Positions 16,375-25,256 are shown, numbered from the stretch's first letter. The stretch: 64,000 nucleotides of DNA from Streptomyces sp. NBC_00443 (GCF_036014175.1 NZ_CP107917.1:3162001-3226000); one strand, 5' to 3'. Notes: generated from the letters alone by a model not told the origin. Made by a program: numbers and translations.

Positions 16375-17601
16375 ATGGACCCCTTCGACGCGGGAGCGGG
16401 CAGCATCCTGCGGCAGCCGAGGGCCGTGTGGGCGACTGCCGGCGCTTCCGTCGTGGCCTTCATGGGCATCGGGCTCGTCGACCCGATCCTGCCGTCCATC
16501 GCCGGCGGCCTGCACGCCACCGCCGGCCAGGTCTCCCTGCTCTTCACCTCGTACTTCCTCATCACCGCCGTGGCGATGCTGGTCACCGGATTCATCTCCA
16601 GCCGCATCGGCGGCCGCAAGACCCTGCTGCTCGGCCTCGCGTTCGTGATCGTCTTCGCCGGGCTCGCGGGCACGTCCGGATCGGTCGGCGAGCTGGTCGG
16701 GTTCCGGGCGGGCTGGGGGCTCGGCAACGCGCTCTTCGTCTCGACGGCCCTCGCCGTCATCGTCGGCGCGGCAGCCGGCGGCAGCTCGGCGGCGATCCTG
16801 CTGTACGAGTCCGCCCTCGGCCTCGGCATGGCATGCGGGCCCCTGCTGGGCGCACTGCTCGGGGACGCCAGCTGGCGCTACCCGTTCTTCGGTACGGCCG
16901 CGCTGATGGCGGTCGGCTTCCTGTGCATCGCCGCGTTCCTGAAGGAGCAACCGAAGCCGGCCCGCAAGACCTCGCTGCTGGACCCGATCAGAGCCCTCGG
17001 CCACGGCGGCCTCGCGTCCGCGGCGGTCTCGGCGTTCTTCTACAACTACACGTTCTTCACCGTGCTGGCCTTCACACCGTTCGTGCTGAACATGAGCCCG
17101 TACCGGTCGGGCGCGGTGTTCTTCGCCTGGGGCCTGCTGCTCGCCGTGTTCTCGGTGATCGTGGCACCGCGCCTGCAGAAGCGCCTCGGCTCGCTGAAGG
17201 TGCTCGGCGGCTCACTGGTACTGCTGGCCGTGGACGTGCTCGTCCTCGGCTACGGCGACCACACCACCGCCGTCGTCTGCACGATCCTGTCCGGCGCGTT
17301 CATCGGCGTGAACAACACCGTCTACACGGAGCTGGCGCTCGGCGTCTCCGACGCCCCTCGCCCCGTGGCGAGCGCGGGCTACAACTTCGTGCGGTGGTTC
17401 GCCGCGGCGGCCGCGCCCTACTTCGCGCCGCGGATCGAGGAGTGGACCGGCAGCCTCCGTATCCCGTTCGTCGTGGCAGCCGTCACAGCCGTACTGGGCT
17501 CGCTCGTGGTCGTCGTACGCCGGAAGTCACTGGCGCACGAAGCCGAGGAGCTGGCGCCGGCGCACGCCACCGAGGACAGCGTGACCGTGTTCGCCAACTG
17601 A
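16375..17601 (+). CDS. MFS transporter (drug/metabolite exporter)
   Basis: The 408-residue major facilitator protein has about 12 predicted membrane helices. Motif A between helices 2 and 3 is GFISSRIGGRKTLLLG, and the first helix region carries FMGIGLVDPILPSIAGG, typical of multidrug and sugar efflux pumps of this family. A basic patch (KEQPKPARKTS) marks the central cytoplasmic loop. ATG 16375 is chosen over an in-frame TTG at 16363 because GGAG lies 8 nt before it. An operator-like inverted repeat overlaps its promoter, implying induction by a ligand. The exported compound is unknown. Confidence 0.9.
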   Translation: MDPFDAGAGSILRQPRAVWATAGASVVAFMGIGLVDPILPSIAGGLHATAGQVSLLFTSYFLITAVAMLVTGFISSRIGGRKTLLLGLAFVIVFAGLAGTSGSVGELVGFRAGWGLGNALFVSTALAVIVGAAAGGSSAAILLYESALGLGMACGPLLGALLGDASWRYPFFGTAALMAVGFLCIAAFLKEQPKPARKTSLLDPIRALGHGGLASAAVSAFFYNYTFFTVLAFTPFVLNMSPYRSGAVFFAWGLLLAVFSVIVAPRLQKRLGSLKVLGGSLVLLAVDVLVLGYGDHTTAVVCTILSGAFIGVNNTVYTELALGVSDAPRPVASAGYNFVRWFAAAAAPYFAPRIEEWTGSLRIPFVVAAVTAVLGSLVVVVRRKSLAHEAEELAPAHATEDSVTVFAN

Positions 17602-17642
17602 CGCTTTTCAGCCACCGGTTGGTGAGGTTGCTCACGCGGCGG

Positions 17643-18227
17643 TCAGTCCAGCGGGACGGACGTCCGGGCGGGGTCCCGGAGGTCCGTCCCGTTCGCCAGC
17701 CAGCGCTCCTGGAGGGCCTGGGCGCCGTGCACTCGCTTCCACGCGGCCTCGTTCGGGGTCATGGGGAGCAGCGGCAGGAAGTGCACGGGATCGGCAGGCT
17801 CGTCGAGTTCCAGGTCCTCGACCAGGCCGCCCGGTTCGGCGACCAGGACCGAGGTGAACGGGGCCCCCGGCCACAGCGGCTCACCGACGTCCAGCGAGGC
17901 ACCCGGAGCCACGATCACGCCCTCCACCTGCGGGGACGCGGCGAGCACGGCGAGCGGGCGGAGCACCTTGTCGGTGTCGGCGAGCCCGGAGCGCACCGAG
18001 AGCACCAGCTCGGCGCGGGGGCCGTTGACCGGGTCGGAGACCATCGCGGTGGGGTCGTTCATGGGATGCGCGGACATGCCGAGTGTGGCGTAGCGCACGA
18101 GGTCTCCCTCCTGGAAACGGAGTACCTCCATGCGGTCCGTACCGAGGAAGGTGACCGCCGCGCGTGCGTCCGGTTCGCCCAGCGCGGAGCGCAACCGGGC
18201 CTCGACCAGAGGGAGAACATCAGCCAT
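17643..18227 (-). CDS. Suppressor of fused (SUFU) domain protein
   Basis: The 194-residue protein resembles the bacterial SUFU-domain family (MADVLPLVEARLRSALG, FLGTDRMEVLRF, YATLGMSAHPM, GPRAELVLSVR, PLLPMTPNEAAWKR). These proteins are small cytoplasmic factors, in some cases immunity proteins of toxin systems, but no toxin gene is adjacent here. ATG 18227 has no ribosome site; TATGCT (18234-18239) ends 6 nt before it, so the mRNA is probably leaderless. The longer frame to 18317 is not needed. Confidence 0.8.
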   Translation of the reverse strand: MADVLPLVEARLRSALGEPDARAAVTFLGTDRMEVLRFQEGDLVRYATLGMSAHPMNDPTAMVSDPVNGPRAELVLSVRSGLADTDKVLRPLAVLAASPQVEGVIVAPGASLDVGEPLWPGAPFTSVLVAEPGGLVEDLELDEPADPVHFLPLLPMTPNEAAWKRVHGAQALQERWLANGTDLRDPARTSVPLD

Positions 18228-18734
18228 GCGCCGAGCATAGAACTCGTCAGTACCGGGCAAAGGAGCGCCTTGACACTTCAGTCGGCTGATACTCTTGCCC
18301 GGTGTTCGGGACAGCATGCAGAAGCTTCGCGATCGAGTCCTGACACCGAATTGAGACTCCCCTACGGGGAACCCCGAACGGGGTGTGGATCGTCCCTCAC
18401 GAGGGACCGGCCGGAGGAGGTGGGGCTGTCATGGATCGAAGTCGACCGTGCAGTACCACTCGCTCTTCCCGCCGCTGATGTAGCTGATCCGGCTGTTCCG
18501 CCTCCGGCTGACCGCCGCCTTTCATGCTCGCGTCCTCACGCGGAAGAGCACTTCGTTTCGCTTTGCCTGATCTGTCTGATCTGAATCAGCAACGAAGCCC
18601 ATCACCGCGACGGTGCGGTGCTCCCCGCTTTGTGGACGTGCCAAACATCCTGAAGTCAGGACGTCCCCATTCCGGGTAGTTCCAACCGTGCTGCGGCCCC
18701 CACGCTTCGTTGCCCGTTGCGAAGGAGCTTGCTC
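18228..18734 (+). promoter_or_regulatory. Long leader region upstream of corA
   Basis: This 507-bp non-coding stretch separates the divergent SUFU gene from corA. A TTGACA box lies near 18270 with TACTCT 14 bp later. Two overlapping short ORFs sit in the leader. One is a 15-residue Arg-rich ORF (18431-18478, MDRSRPCSTTRSSRR) behind GGAGGAGG. The other is a frame from GTG 18420 to 18584 with a Pro-rich middle (AVPLALPAA, DPAVPPPADRR). Both have poor codon bias, which points to a regulatory leader or structured RNA. A short hairpin lies at 18649-18660 (CCTGAAGTCAGG). In enterobacteria, Pro-rich leader peptides control Mg2+ transporter genes; the parallel is inference. Confidence 0.45.
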
Positions 18735-19850
18735 ATGTCGATGATCCGCGACCTGCGTGCCGTGGTCCGCCCTTCCCGCGTCTCGCTGCGCAAGGACAGT
18801 GGCGCTTACGACACCACCCGCGACCCCGCGACGCCCTCCGCCGTCATCGACTGCGCCGTCTACCGCAGCGGCGCCCGCGTCGAGACCCCGCAGCCGCTGA
18901 CCCCGCACGAGGCGATGCGCCGGGTACGGCGGGACGGAGGCTTCGTGTGGATCGGGCTGCACGAGCCGACCGAGGCCGAATTCGCCGGTATCGCCAGTGA
19001 GTTCGGGCTGCACCCGCTGGCCGTCGAGGACGCGGTGCAGGCCCACCAGCGCCCCAAGCTGGAGCGCTACGACGACTCTCTGTTCACCGTCTTCAAGACC
19101 ATCCACTACGTCGAGCACGACGAACTCACCGCCAACAGCGAGGTCGTCGAGACCGGCGAGGTCATGTGCTTCACCGGCCGGGACTTCTTCATCACCGTCC
19201 GGCACGGCGGGCAGGGCTCGCTGCGGGCGCTGCGGCACCGGCTGCAGGACGACCCCGAACTGCTCGCCAAGGGCCCGTCGGCCGTGCTGCACGCGATCGC
19301 CGACCACGTCGTCGACGGGTACATCGCTGTCGCCGACGCGGTGCAGGACGACATCGACGAGGTGGAGACCGAGGTCTTCTCGCCCGGCCGCAAGGGCACG
19401 CCGCGCGGCACGGACGCGGGGCGGATCTACCAACTCAAGCGCGAGGTCCTCGAGTTCAAGCGCGCCGTGTCGCCGCTGCTGCGGCCCATGCAGCTGCTGA
19501 GCGAGCGGCCGATGCGGCTGATCGACCCGGACATCCAGAAGTACTTCCGGGACGTCGCCGACCATGTCGCGCGGGTGCACGAGCAGGTCATCGGCTTCGA
19601 CGAGCTCCTCAACTCGATCCTCCAGGCCAACCTCGCGCAGGCGTCCGTGGCACAGAACGAGGACATGCGGAAGATCACCTCGTGGGCCGCGATCATCGCC
19701 GTACCGACGATGGTGTGCGGGGTGTACGGCATGAACTTCGACTACATGCCGGAGACGCACTGGAAGTACGGCTACCCGGTGATCATGAGCGTCACGGTGG
19801 CCATCTGCCTGGGCATCCACCGCACGCTGAAGCGGAACGGATGGCTCTGA
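18735..19850 (+). CDS. corA: CorA family magnesium/cobalt transporter
   Basis: The 371-residue CorA-type channel has a large N-terminal cytoplasmic domain (about 1-300) and two C-terminal membrane helices. The signature YGMNF (GMN) follows the first helix (WAAIIAVPTMVCGV), and the MPETHWKYGYP loop precedes the last helix. It imports Mg2+ (and Co2+ or Ni2+) as a homopentamer. ATG 18735 is supported by GAAGGAG upstream. It is preceded by an unusually long leader, which suggests post-transcriptional control. Confidence 0.92.
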   Translation: MSMIRDLRAVVRPSRVSLRKDSGAYDTTRDPATPSAVIDCAVYRSGARVETPQPLTPHEAMRRVRRDGGFVWIGLHEPTEAEFAGIASEFGLHPLAVEDAVQAHQRPKLERYDDSLFTVFKTIHYVEHDELTANSEVVETGEVMCFTGRDFFITVRHGGQGSLRALRHRLQDDPELLAKGPSAVLHAIADHVVDGYIAVADAVQDDIDEVETEVFSPGRKGTPRGTDAGRIYQLKREVLEFKRAVSPLLRPMQLLSERPMRLIDPDIQKYFRDVADHVARVHEQVIGFDELLNSILQANLAQASVAQNEDMRKITSWAAIIAVPTMVCGVYGMNFDYMPETHWKYGYPVIMSVTVAICLGIHRTLKRNGWL

Positions 19851-19905
19851 GCGGCCCGATCCGGCGACCGGGACCGGGCCGCGGGCGCCTGGATAGGCTT
19901 GGGCC

Positions 19906-20424
19906 ATGACAAGCGAGCTGCTCGACCAGGCCCTCGTCGAGGAGGCCACGAAGAAGTCCGGCCTCGTCTGGGTCAGCGGACCCGGCGTCCCGGCCCGGGC
20001 GCTGTGGCACGCGTGGCACGAGGGGGCGGCGTGCGTCGTCGGCGACGGGCCGGGCGAGCAGCCGCTGCCGGGGCTGGTCGACGGGGCCACGGCCGAGGTG
20101 ACGGTCCGCAGCAAGGACAAGGGCGGCCGGCTGGTCTCCTGGTCGGCGAAGGTCGTGGAACTGGCGCCGGGCTCCGAGCAGTGGGAGGCGACGGTCGCCG
20201 AGCTGAAGGGCAAGCGCCTCAACGCACCCGACGGTGAGGCCATGCCGTCCCGCTGGGCCCGCGAGTGCCGGGTGCTGCGCCTGGAGCCGACGGGAGCCAC
20301 CGCCCCGCTGCCGGACGGCTCACTGGCCGAAGCCCCCTTGCCTTCCCCGGCGACGACGCGTCAGCCGATCCCCGCGGGGCTGCCGCGGCTGCTGCTGAAG
20401 AAGAAGAAGAAGCGGCGCCGCTAG
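19906..20424 (+). CDS. Hypothetical protein with polybasic C-terminus
   Basis: The 172-residue soluble protein has no domain I can name. The N-terminal half (SGLVWVSGPGVPARALWHAWHEGAACVVGD shortened here to its ends SGLVWV and ACVVGD) has the look of a small beta-barrel, possibly a flavin-reductase-like split barrel, but this is a guess. The last residues are LLLKKKKKRRR, which could bind nucleic acid or acidic lipid. ATG 19906 follows TAGGCT (19894-19899) by 6 nt, a leaderless start. It follows corA by 55 bp but has its own promoter box. Confidence 0.75.
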   Translation: MTSELLDQALVEEATKKSGLVWVSGPGVPARALWHAWHEGAACVVGDGPGEQPLPGLVDGATAEVTVRSKDKGGRLVSWSAKVVELAPGSEQWEATVAELKGKRLNAPDGEAMPSRWARECRVLRLEPTGATAPLPDGSLAEAPLPSPATTRQPIPAGLPRLLLKKKKKRRR

Positions 20425-20483
20425 GCGCTACTGCGCCGGGCGGTGCATCGGCAGGGCGGTCGGGCTGTCGCTGAGCAGCGCCG

Positions 20484-21224
20484 TCAGGACGTCGGCAGCT
20501 GCTTGCCGTAGTCCACCGTCTCGTCCTTGGCCGGCTTCTCCAGCGGGAAGTCCTTGCCCCAGGCTGAGAAGGTCAAGGTGCCCCCGCCGCCCGCGCGGGT
20601 GAGGCGGAGAGGGTACGGGGTGCCCTCCAGGGAGACGTCGAGGGTGCCGCCGGCGCCCTTGTCGCCGGTGATGCGGATGGTCGGGGTGCCGTCCTGCTCC
20701 TGGCGCCCGTCGGTGGCGAGAGCGCCGTGGAGCGTCAACAGGCCGTCGAGCAGGACACCCTTGTCCGTGAAGCCGCTGAACTTCTTGTACGACGGATCAC
20801 CCTCCGGCACTCTCACGTACTTGCCGTTCAGCTTGTCCGCTGCCGCATCGGTCTTGGCGCCGTCCGCGTCGCTCCAGAACCCGCCGTCGGCCTTCAGATA
20901 CAGCTGCTCGCCGATCCGCAGCAGTTGGAACGTGGCCCCCTGGGCGGTGACCGACCCCGTGCCGCCGTCGGAATTCAGCTGCATGTCGAGCTTGTAGGTG
21001 CGCCCGCTGGTGACCACGCTCCCGGCGAGGCGGACCGCTTCGGCGGAATCGGCGGCCGTGCGGGACTTGCGCTGGATCTCGGCGGCCGTCAGCTTGCCGA
21101 CACCGTTGGTGCCCTCGTCCGGGTCCTCACTGCATCCCGTCAGTCCGGCTCCCGACACGACCAGAGCGCACACGGCGCTCACCATCGCGGCCCGGCGAAT
21201 ACGACCCTGAGGAATCGCAGGCAC
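20484..21224 (-). CDS. Secreted lipoprotein, LppX/LprAFG-like
   Basis: The 246-residue lipoprotein has a basic N-terminus (IPQGRIRRAAMVSAV), a hydrophobic core and the lipobox LTGC (Cys about 31). The mature part (AAEIQRKSRTAADSAEAVRL, LYLKADGGFW, GTLTFSAWGKDFPLEKP) resembles the LppX/LprAFG fold that carries lipids or glycolipids in mycobacteria. GTG 21224 is used as start; an internal ATG at 21185 is possible but would shorten the signal. Binding of a hydrophobic ligand is inferred from fold resemblance only. Confidence 0.78.
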   Translation of the reverse strand: MPAIPQGRIRRAAMVSAVCALVVSGAGLTGCSEDPDEGTNGVGKLTAAEIQRKSRTAADSAEAVRLAGSVVTSGRTYKLDMQLNSDGGTGSVTAQGATFQLLRIGEQLYLKADGGFWSDADGAKTDAAADKLNGKYVRVPEGDPSYKKFSGFTDKGVLLDGLLTLHGALATDGRQEQDGTPTIRITGDKGAGGTLDVSLEGTPYPLRLTRAGGGGTLTFSAWGKDFPLEKPAKDETVDYGKQLPTS

Positions 21225-21435
21225 AGGTGGGGCTGCCTTTCTGTTGTGGGACCCGAGCGGCGTACCGCAGCGTACCGGGGTGTCAGGGCTCGGGCGGAGC
21301 CAGTCCGTCCGGACTGCTCACCAGGGCGTATCGGATCCGGACGGGCTAGCCTGAAGCCCACCCGAGCGGGCAATTCGGGTAAGCGGCACAGTCCACGAAT
21401 CGGCAAGCGCATCAGCAGGCAAAGGAGCCTCAGCC

Positions 21436-22731
21436 ATGGCAGCCGGCGCTCCCCGGATCTTCGTCTCGCACCTCGCCGGCGTCGCCGCGTTCGACCCGAA
21501 CGGCGACCAGGTGGGGAGGGTCCGCGATCTGGTCGTCATGCTGCGCGTCGGCCGGCGCCCGCCACGGCTGCTCGGCCTGGTCGTCGAACTCTCCACCCGG
21601 CGCCGCCTCTTCCTGCCCATGACCCGCGTCACCAGCATCGAGTCCGGCCAGGTCATCACGACCGGCGTGCTCAACGTCCGCCGTTTCGAGCAGCGCCCCA
21701 CCGAGCGCCTCGTCTTCGGCGAGCTGCTCGACCGGCGCGTCACCCTCGTCGAGACCGGCGAGGAGGTCACCGTCCTCGATCTGTCGGTCGGGCAGCTGCC
21801 GGCCCGCCGGGACTGGGAGATCGACAAGGTGTTCGTGCGCAAGGGGGGCCGGAGCGGCGCCTTCCGGCGGGCCAAGGGCGAGTCGCTGACCGTCGAGTGG
21901 TCCGCCGTCACCGGCTTCACCCTGGAGGAGAAGGGACAGGGCGCCGAGAGCCTCCTCGCCACCTTCGAGCAGCTGCGCCCCGCCGACCTCGCCAACGTCC
22001 TGCACCACCTCTCCCCCAAGCGTCGTGCCGAGGTCGCCGCGGCCCTCGACGACGACCGCCTCGCCGACGTCCTCGAGGAGCTCCCCGAGGACGACCAGAT
22101 CGAGATCCTCGGCAAGCTGAAGGAGGAGCGTGCCGCCGATGTCCTAGAGGCCATGGACCCGGACGACGCGGCCGACCTGCTCGCTGAGCTGCCGGAGGAC
22201 GACAAGGAGCGGCTGCTGAGCCTGATGCAGCCCGCCGACGCGGCCGACATGCGCCGCCTGATGGCGTACGAGGAGCACACGGCCGGCGGGCTGATGACGA
22301 CCGAGCCGGTCATCCTGCGCCCCGACGCCACCGTCGCCGACGCCCTCGCCCGGGTCCGCAACCCCGACCTGTCCCCCGCCCTGGCCGCCCAGGTCTACGT
22401 CTGCCGACCGCCCGACGAGACCCCGACCGGCAAGTACCTCGGCACGGTCCACTTCCAGCGGCTGCTGCGCGACCCGCCGTACACGCTGGTCAGCTCGATG
22501 GTCGACGAGGCTCTGGAGGCCCTGGACCCGGACGCGGCGCTGCCGGTCGTCGCCGGGTTCTTCGCGACGTACGACATGGTCGCGGCGCCCGTCGTTGACG
22601 AGTCCGGATCGCTGCTGGGCGTGGTGACCGTGGACGACGTACTGGACCACATGCTTCCCGACGACTGGCGGGAGACGGAGTTCCACCTGGACGAGGGCGC
22701 GGGCGAGGGGGTGACGGTGAATGGCTCCTGA
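21436..22731 (+). CDS. MgtE N-domain and CBS-domain protein without channel domain
   Basis: The 431-residue protein begins with a PRC-barrel-like segment (about 1-90, FVSHLAGVAAFDPNGDQVG) repeated in part at about 90-170. An MgtE N-terminal superhelix follows (about 180-275: LRPADLANVLHHLSPKRR, LEELPEDDQIEIL, MDPDDAADLLAELPEDD), then a pair of CBS domains (about 285-410). The membrane channel of true MgtE is missing. It is therefore a cytoplasmic Mg2+- or nucleotide-sensing protein, not a transporter. ATG 21436 follows AAGGAGCC. Its stop overlaps the start of the DUF1003 gene by 11 bp, so the two products are translated together. corA lies nearby. Confidence 0.88.
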   Translation: MAAGAPRIFVSHLAGVAAFDPNGDQVGRVRDLVVMLRVGRRPPRLLGLVVELSTRRRLFLPMTRVTSIESGQVITTGVLNVRRFEQRPTERLVFGELLDRRVTLVETGEEVTVLDLSVGQLPARRDWEIDKVFVRKGGRSGAFRRAKGESLTVEWSAVTGFTLEEKGQGAESLLATFEQLRPADLANVLHHLSPKRRAEVAAALDDDRLADVLEELPEDDQIEILGKLKEERAADVLEAMDPDDAADLLAELPEDDKERLLSLMQPADAADMRRLMAYEEHTAGGLMTTEPVILRPDATVADALARVRNPDLSPALAAQVYVCRPPDETPTGKYLGTVHFQRLLRDPPYTLVSSMVDEALEALDPDAALPVVAGFFATYDMVAAPVVDESGSLLGVVTVDDVLDHMLPDDWRETEFHLDEGAGEGVTVNGS

Positions 22732-23332
22732 ACGCGAGGGCACGCGCGAGCGCGTCGTGTCGGGCGCCACCGCGACCACCCGGGCGCCCCGTACGCGCCT
22801 CGACCAGCCCCGCCCGCCGCGCCGCCGGATCCTGCCCGAGTGGGATCCGGAGGCCTTCGGACGGCTGTCGGAGCGCGTCGCCCGCTTCATCGGCACCGGA
22901 CGGTTCCTCGTCTGGATGACGATCGTGATCATCGTGTGGGTGCTGTGGAACATCGCCGCACCGGGCGATCTGCGGTTCGACGAGTACCCGTTCATCTTCC
23001 TGACGCTGGCCCTGTCCCTGCAGGCCTCCTACGCCGCCCCGCTGATCCTGCTCGCGCAGAACCGGCAGGACGACCGCGACCGGGTCAACCTGGAGCAGGA
23101 CCGCAAGCAGAACGAGCGGTCGATCGCCGACACCGAGTACCTGACCCGCGAGATCGCCGCGCTGCGCATCGGCCTGGGCGAGGTGGCCACCCGCGACTGG
23201 ATGCGCTCGGAGCTGCAGGACCTGCAGAAGGACCTGGACGAGCGGGGCAACGGTCACCGGCACGGCGGTCACCGCGAGCACGGGGTATTCCCGGCAGATC
23301 GGTCTGCTGGACGTGACGTAGACGACCGCTGA
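22721..23332 (+). CDS. DUF1003 membrane protein
   Basis: The 203-residue DUF1003-family protein has two membrane helices (about 66-82, WMTIVIIVWVLWNIAAP, and about 89-113, FIFLTLALSLQASYAAPLILL). A charged QNRQDDRDRVNLEQDRK motif typical of the family follows, then a coiled-coil-like tail. The start ATG lies inside the end of the MgtE-N/CBS gene, a translationally coupled pair. A related pair occurs in M. tuberculosis near corA and mrp. The function is unknown; a link to divalent cation homeostasis is suggested by context. Confidence 0.88.
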   Translation: MAPEREGTRERVVSGATATTRAPRTRLDQPRPPRRRILPEWDPEAFGRLSERVARFIGTGRFLVWMTIVIIVWVLWNIAAPGDLRFDEYPFIFLTLALSLQASYAAPLILLAQNRQDDRDRVNLEQDRKQNERSIADTEYLTREIAALRIGLGEVATRDWMRSELQDLQKDLDERGNGHRHGGHREHGVFPADRSAGRDVDDR

Positions 23333-23374
23333 CGGGCTTACCCGGGCATGGCTACCGCGCCGTACCATCGTCCT

Positions 23375-24508
23375 ATGGCTACGGAAGACGCGGTGCGCGA
23401 AGCACTGGCGACGGTGAACGACCCCGAGATCAACCGTCCCATCACCGAACTGGGGATGGTCAAGTCGGTGGAGATCGGTGCGGACGGTGCGGTCGCGGTC
23501 ACCGTGTACCTGACGGTCTCCGGCTGCCCGATGCGCGAGACGATCACCCAGCGCGTGACGGACGCCGTCTCCCGCGTCGACGGCGTCACCCGTGTCGACG
23601 TCACCCTCGACGTCATGAGCGACGAGCAGCGCAAGGAACTGGCGAACGCCCTGCGCGGCGGCACCGCCGAGCGTGAGGTGCCCTTCGCCAAACCGGGCTC
23701 GCTGACCCGCGTGTACGCGGTCGCCTCCGGCAAGGGCGGCGTCGGCAAGTCGTCCGTGACGGTCAACCTGGCGGCGGCGATGGCGGCCGACGGCCTCAAG
23801 GTGGGCGTCGTCGACGCCGACATCTACGGCCACAGCGTGCCGCGCATGCTGGGCGCCGACGGGCGTCCGACCCAGGTCGAGAACATGATCATGCCGCCGT
23901 CGGCGAACGGCGTGAAGGTCATCTCCATCGGCATGTTCACGCCGGGCAACGCCCCGGTGGTCTGGCGCGGCCCGATGCTGCACCGCGCGCTCCAGCAGTT
24001 CCTGGCGGACGTGTACTGGGGTGACCTGGACGTCCTGCTCCTGGACCTTCCCCCGGGCACGGGCGACATCGCGATCTCGGTGGCCCAGCTGGTCCCGAAC
24101 GCGGAGATCCTCGTCGTCACCACGCCTCAGCAGGCGGCCGCCGAGGTCGCCGAGCGGGCCGGCTCCATCGCCGTCCAGACCCACCAGAAGATCGTCGGCG
24201 TGGTCGAGAACATGTCCGGCCTGCCCTGCCCGCACTGCGACGAGATGGTCGACGTCTTCGGCACGGGCGGCGGCCAGAGGGTCGCCGAGGGCCTCACCCG
24301 CACGACGGGCGCCAACGTCCCGGTCCTCGGCAGCATCCCCATCGACGTCCGCCTGCGCGAGGGCGGCGACGAGGGCAAGCCGGTCGTCCTGACCGACCCG
24401 GACTCCCCGGCGGGCTCGGCCCTGCGCGCGATCGCGGGGAAGCTGGGAGGCCGCCAGCGGGGCCTGTCGGGCATGTCGCTGGGGATCACGCCGCGCAACA
24501 AGTTCTGA
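23375..24508 (+). CDS. mrp: Mrp/NBP35-family iron-sulfur cluster carrier ATPase
   Basis: The 377-residue protein has an N-terminal MIP18/DUF59 domain (about 1-85, NDPEINRPITELGMV and SGCPMRETI) and a ParA-type ATPase domain with deviant Walker A GKGGVGKSS, DADIYGHS, LDLPPGTGD and the CPHC cluster-binding pair. It is a carrier for Fe-S cluster assembly in the cytoplasm. ATG 23375 is chosen because TACCAT (23363-23368) ends 6 nt before it, a leaderless start; an in-frame ATG at 23348 lacks a ribosome site. A hairpin terminator follows the stop. Confidence 0.93.
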   Translation: MATEDAVREALATVNDPEINRPITELGMVKSVEIGADGAVAVTVYLTVSGCPMRETITQRVTDAVSRVDGVTRVDVTLDVMSDEQRKELANALRGGTAEREVPFAKPGSLTRVYAVASGKGGVGKSSVTVNLAAAMAADGLKVGVVDADIYGHSVPRMLGADGRPTQVENMIMPPSANGVKVISIGMFTPGNAPVVWRGPMLHRALQQFLADVYWGDLDVLLLDLPPGTGDIAISVAQLVPNAEILVVTTPQQAAAEVAERAGSIAVQTHQKIVGVVENMSGLPCPHCDEMVDVFGTGGGQRVAEGLTRTTGANVPVLGSIPIDVRLREGGDEGKPVVLTDPDSPAGSALRAIAGKLGGRQRGLSGMSLGITPRNKF

Positions 24509-24520
24509 GTGCTGTACGAG

Positions 24521-24556
24521 GATGGGGGCGCCGTCTCACCGGACGGCGCCCCCATC
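24521..24556. terminator. Bidirectional hairpin terminator after mrp
   Basis: A 15-bp perfect stem (GATGGGGGCGCCGTC and complement) with loop TCACCG lies between mrp and the convergent hypothetical gene. Confidence 0.87.
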
Positions 24557-24587
24557 GTCGTAACCGTGTCTCACGGCAGGCCGAAAC

Positions 24588-25256
24588 CTAGGCGTACGCC
24601 GAGATGTCCTTGATCATGGCGAAGCCCAACCCGTACGCGCTCATGCCTCGCCCGTACGCCCCCACGTGCACCCCCTCCTGAGTGGAGCCGGCCAGCACCC
24701 AGCCGAACTCGGACTCCCGGTAGTGGAAGGGCGTGGGCACCCCGTCCACCGGCAGGGACAGCGTCGACCAGTCCGAACCCTCGAGGTCGTCCGCGAGGGC
24801 CCACGCCGTCTCCGTCTGCTGATCCAGCCAGTCGTCGCGCAGCGAGTGGTCCATCTGGCCCGGCCAGGTGAAGGACAGCAGCCCCACCCCCGCGAGCCAT
24901 GCCGCCGAGGACACCGACGTGGCCTCCAGCAGCCCCGTACCGTCGGCGCTGCGCCGGGACGGGTTCGCCGCGACGGTCACGACCACCGCGAACTTCTCCC
25001 GGTCCTCCGTCGCCTCGTTCCGTACGGAGGGCTCGTCGCCGTGCCCGACCGATCCGTGTTCCACGGACCCGTCGGCCGCCATGCCGACCTGCATCAGCCA
25101 GCGCGGCCCCGTGAAGGCCTCGTCGAGGCCGTACCACGGGAAGGGCGCCAACAGGTAGCCGTCGACCGTACGCCGGGCGGTGGGGACCTGCTGCCCGCTC
25201 TCCGCGGCCGGTTCCTGCGCGACTGCCCGACTCGTCGTCTGACTCGTCGTCTCCAT
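24588..25256 (-). CDS. Conserved hypothetical protein
   Basis: The 222-residue protein from ATG 25256 (METTSQTTSRAVAQ) has a disordered N-terminus, then a conserved body: VDGYLLAPFPWYGLDEAFTG, FAVVVTVAANPS, LLSFTWPGQMDHSLRDDWLD, PFHYRESEFGWVLAGST and a C-terminal GFAMIKDISAYA. I know similar Streptomyces proteins but no function. A GGAGGAGG run lies 11 nt upstream. No membrane segment or catalytic motif is evident. It lies between mrp and tatB on the tatB strand, but 228 bp from tatB. Confidence 0.75.
   Translation of the reverse strand: METTSQTTSRAVAQEPAAESGQQVPTARRTVDGYLLAPFPWYGLDEAFTGPRWLMQVGMAADGSVEHGSVGHGDEPSVRNEATEDREKFAVVVTVAANPSRRSADGTGLLEATSVSSAAWLAGVGLLSFTWPGQMDHSLRDDWLDQQTETAWALADDLEGSDWSTLSLPVDGVPTPFHYRESEFGWVLAGSTQEGVHVGAYGRGMSAYGLGFAMIKDISAYA

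Noticed and set aside
16335..18584. A 749-codon + strand frame across the MFS gene and the corA leader
   Set aside because: It is out of frame with the MFS gene and reads as Arg-rich nonsense; only its last part, in the leader, was considered as a possible leader ORF.
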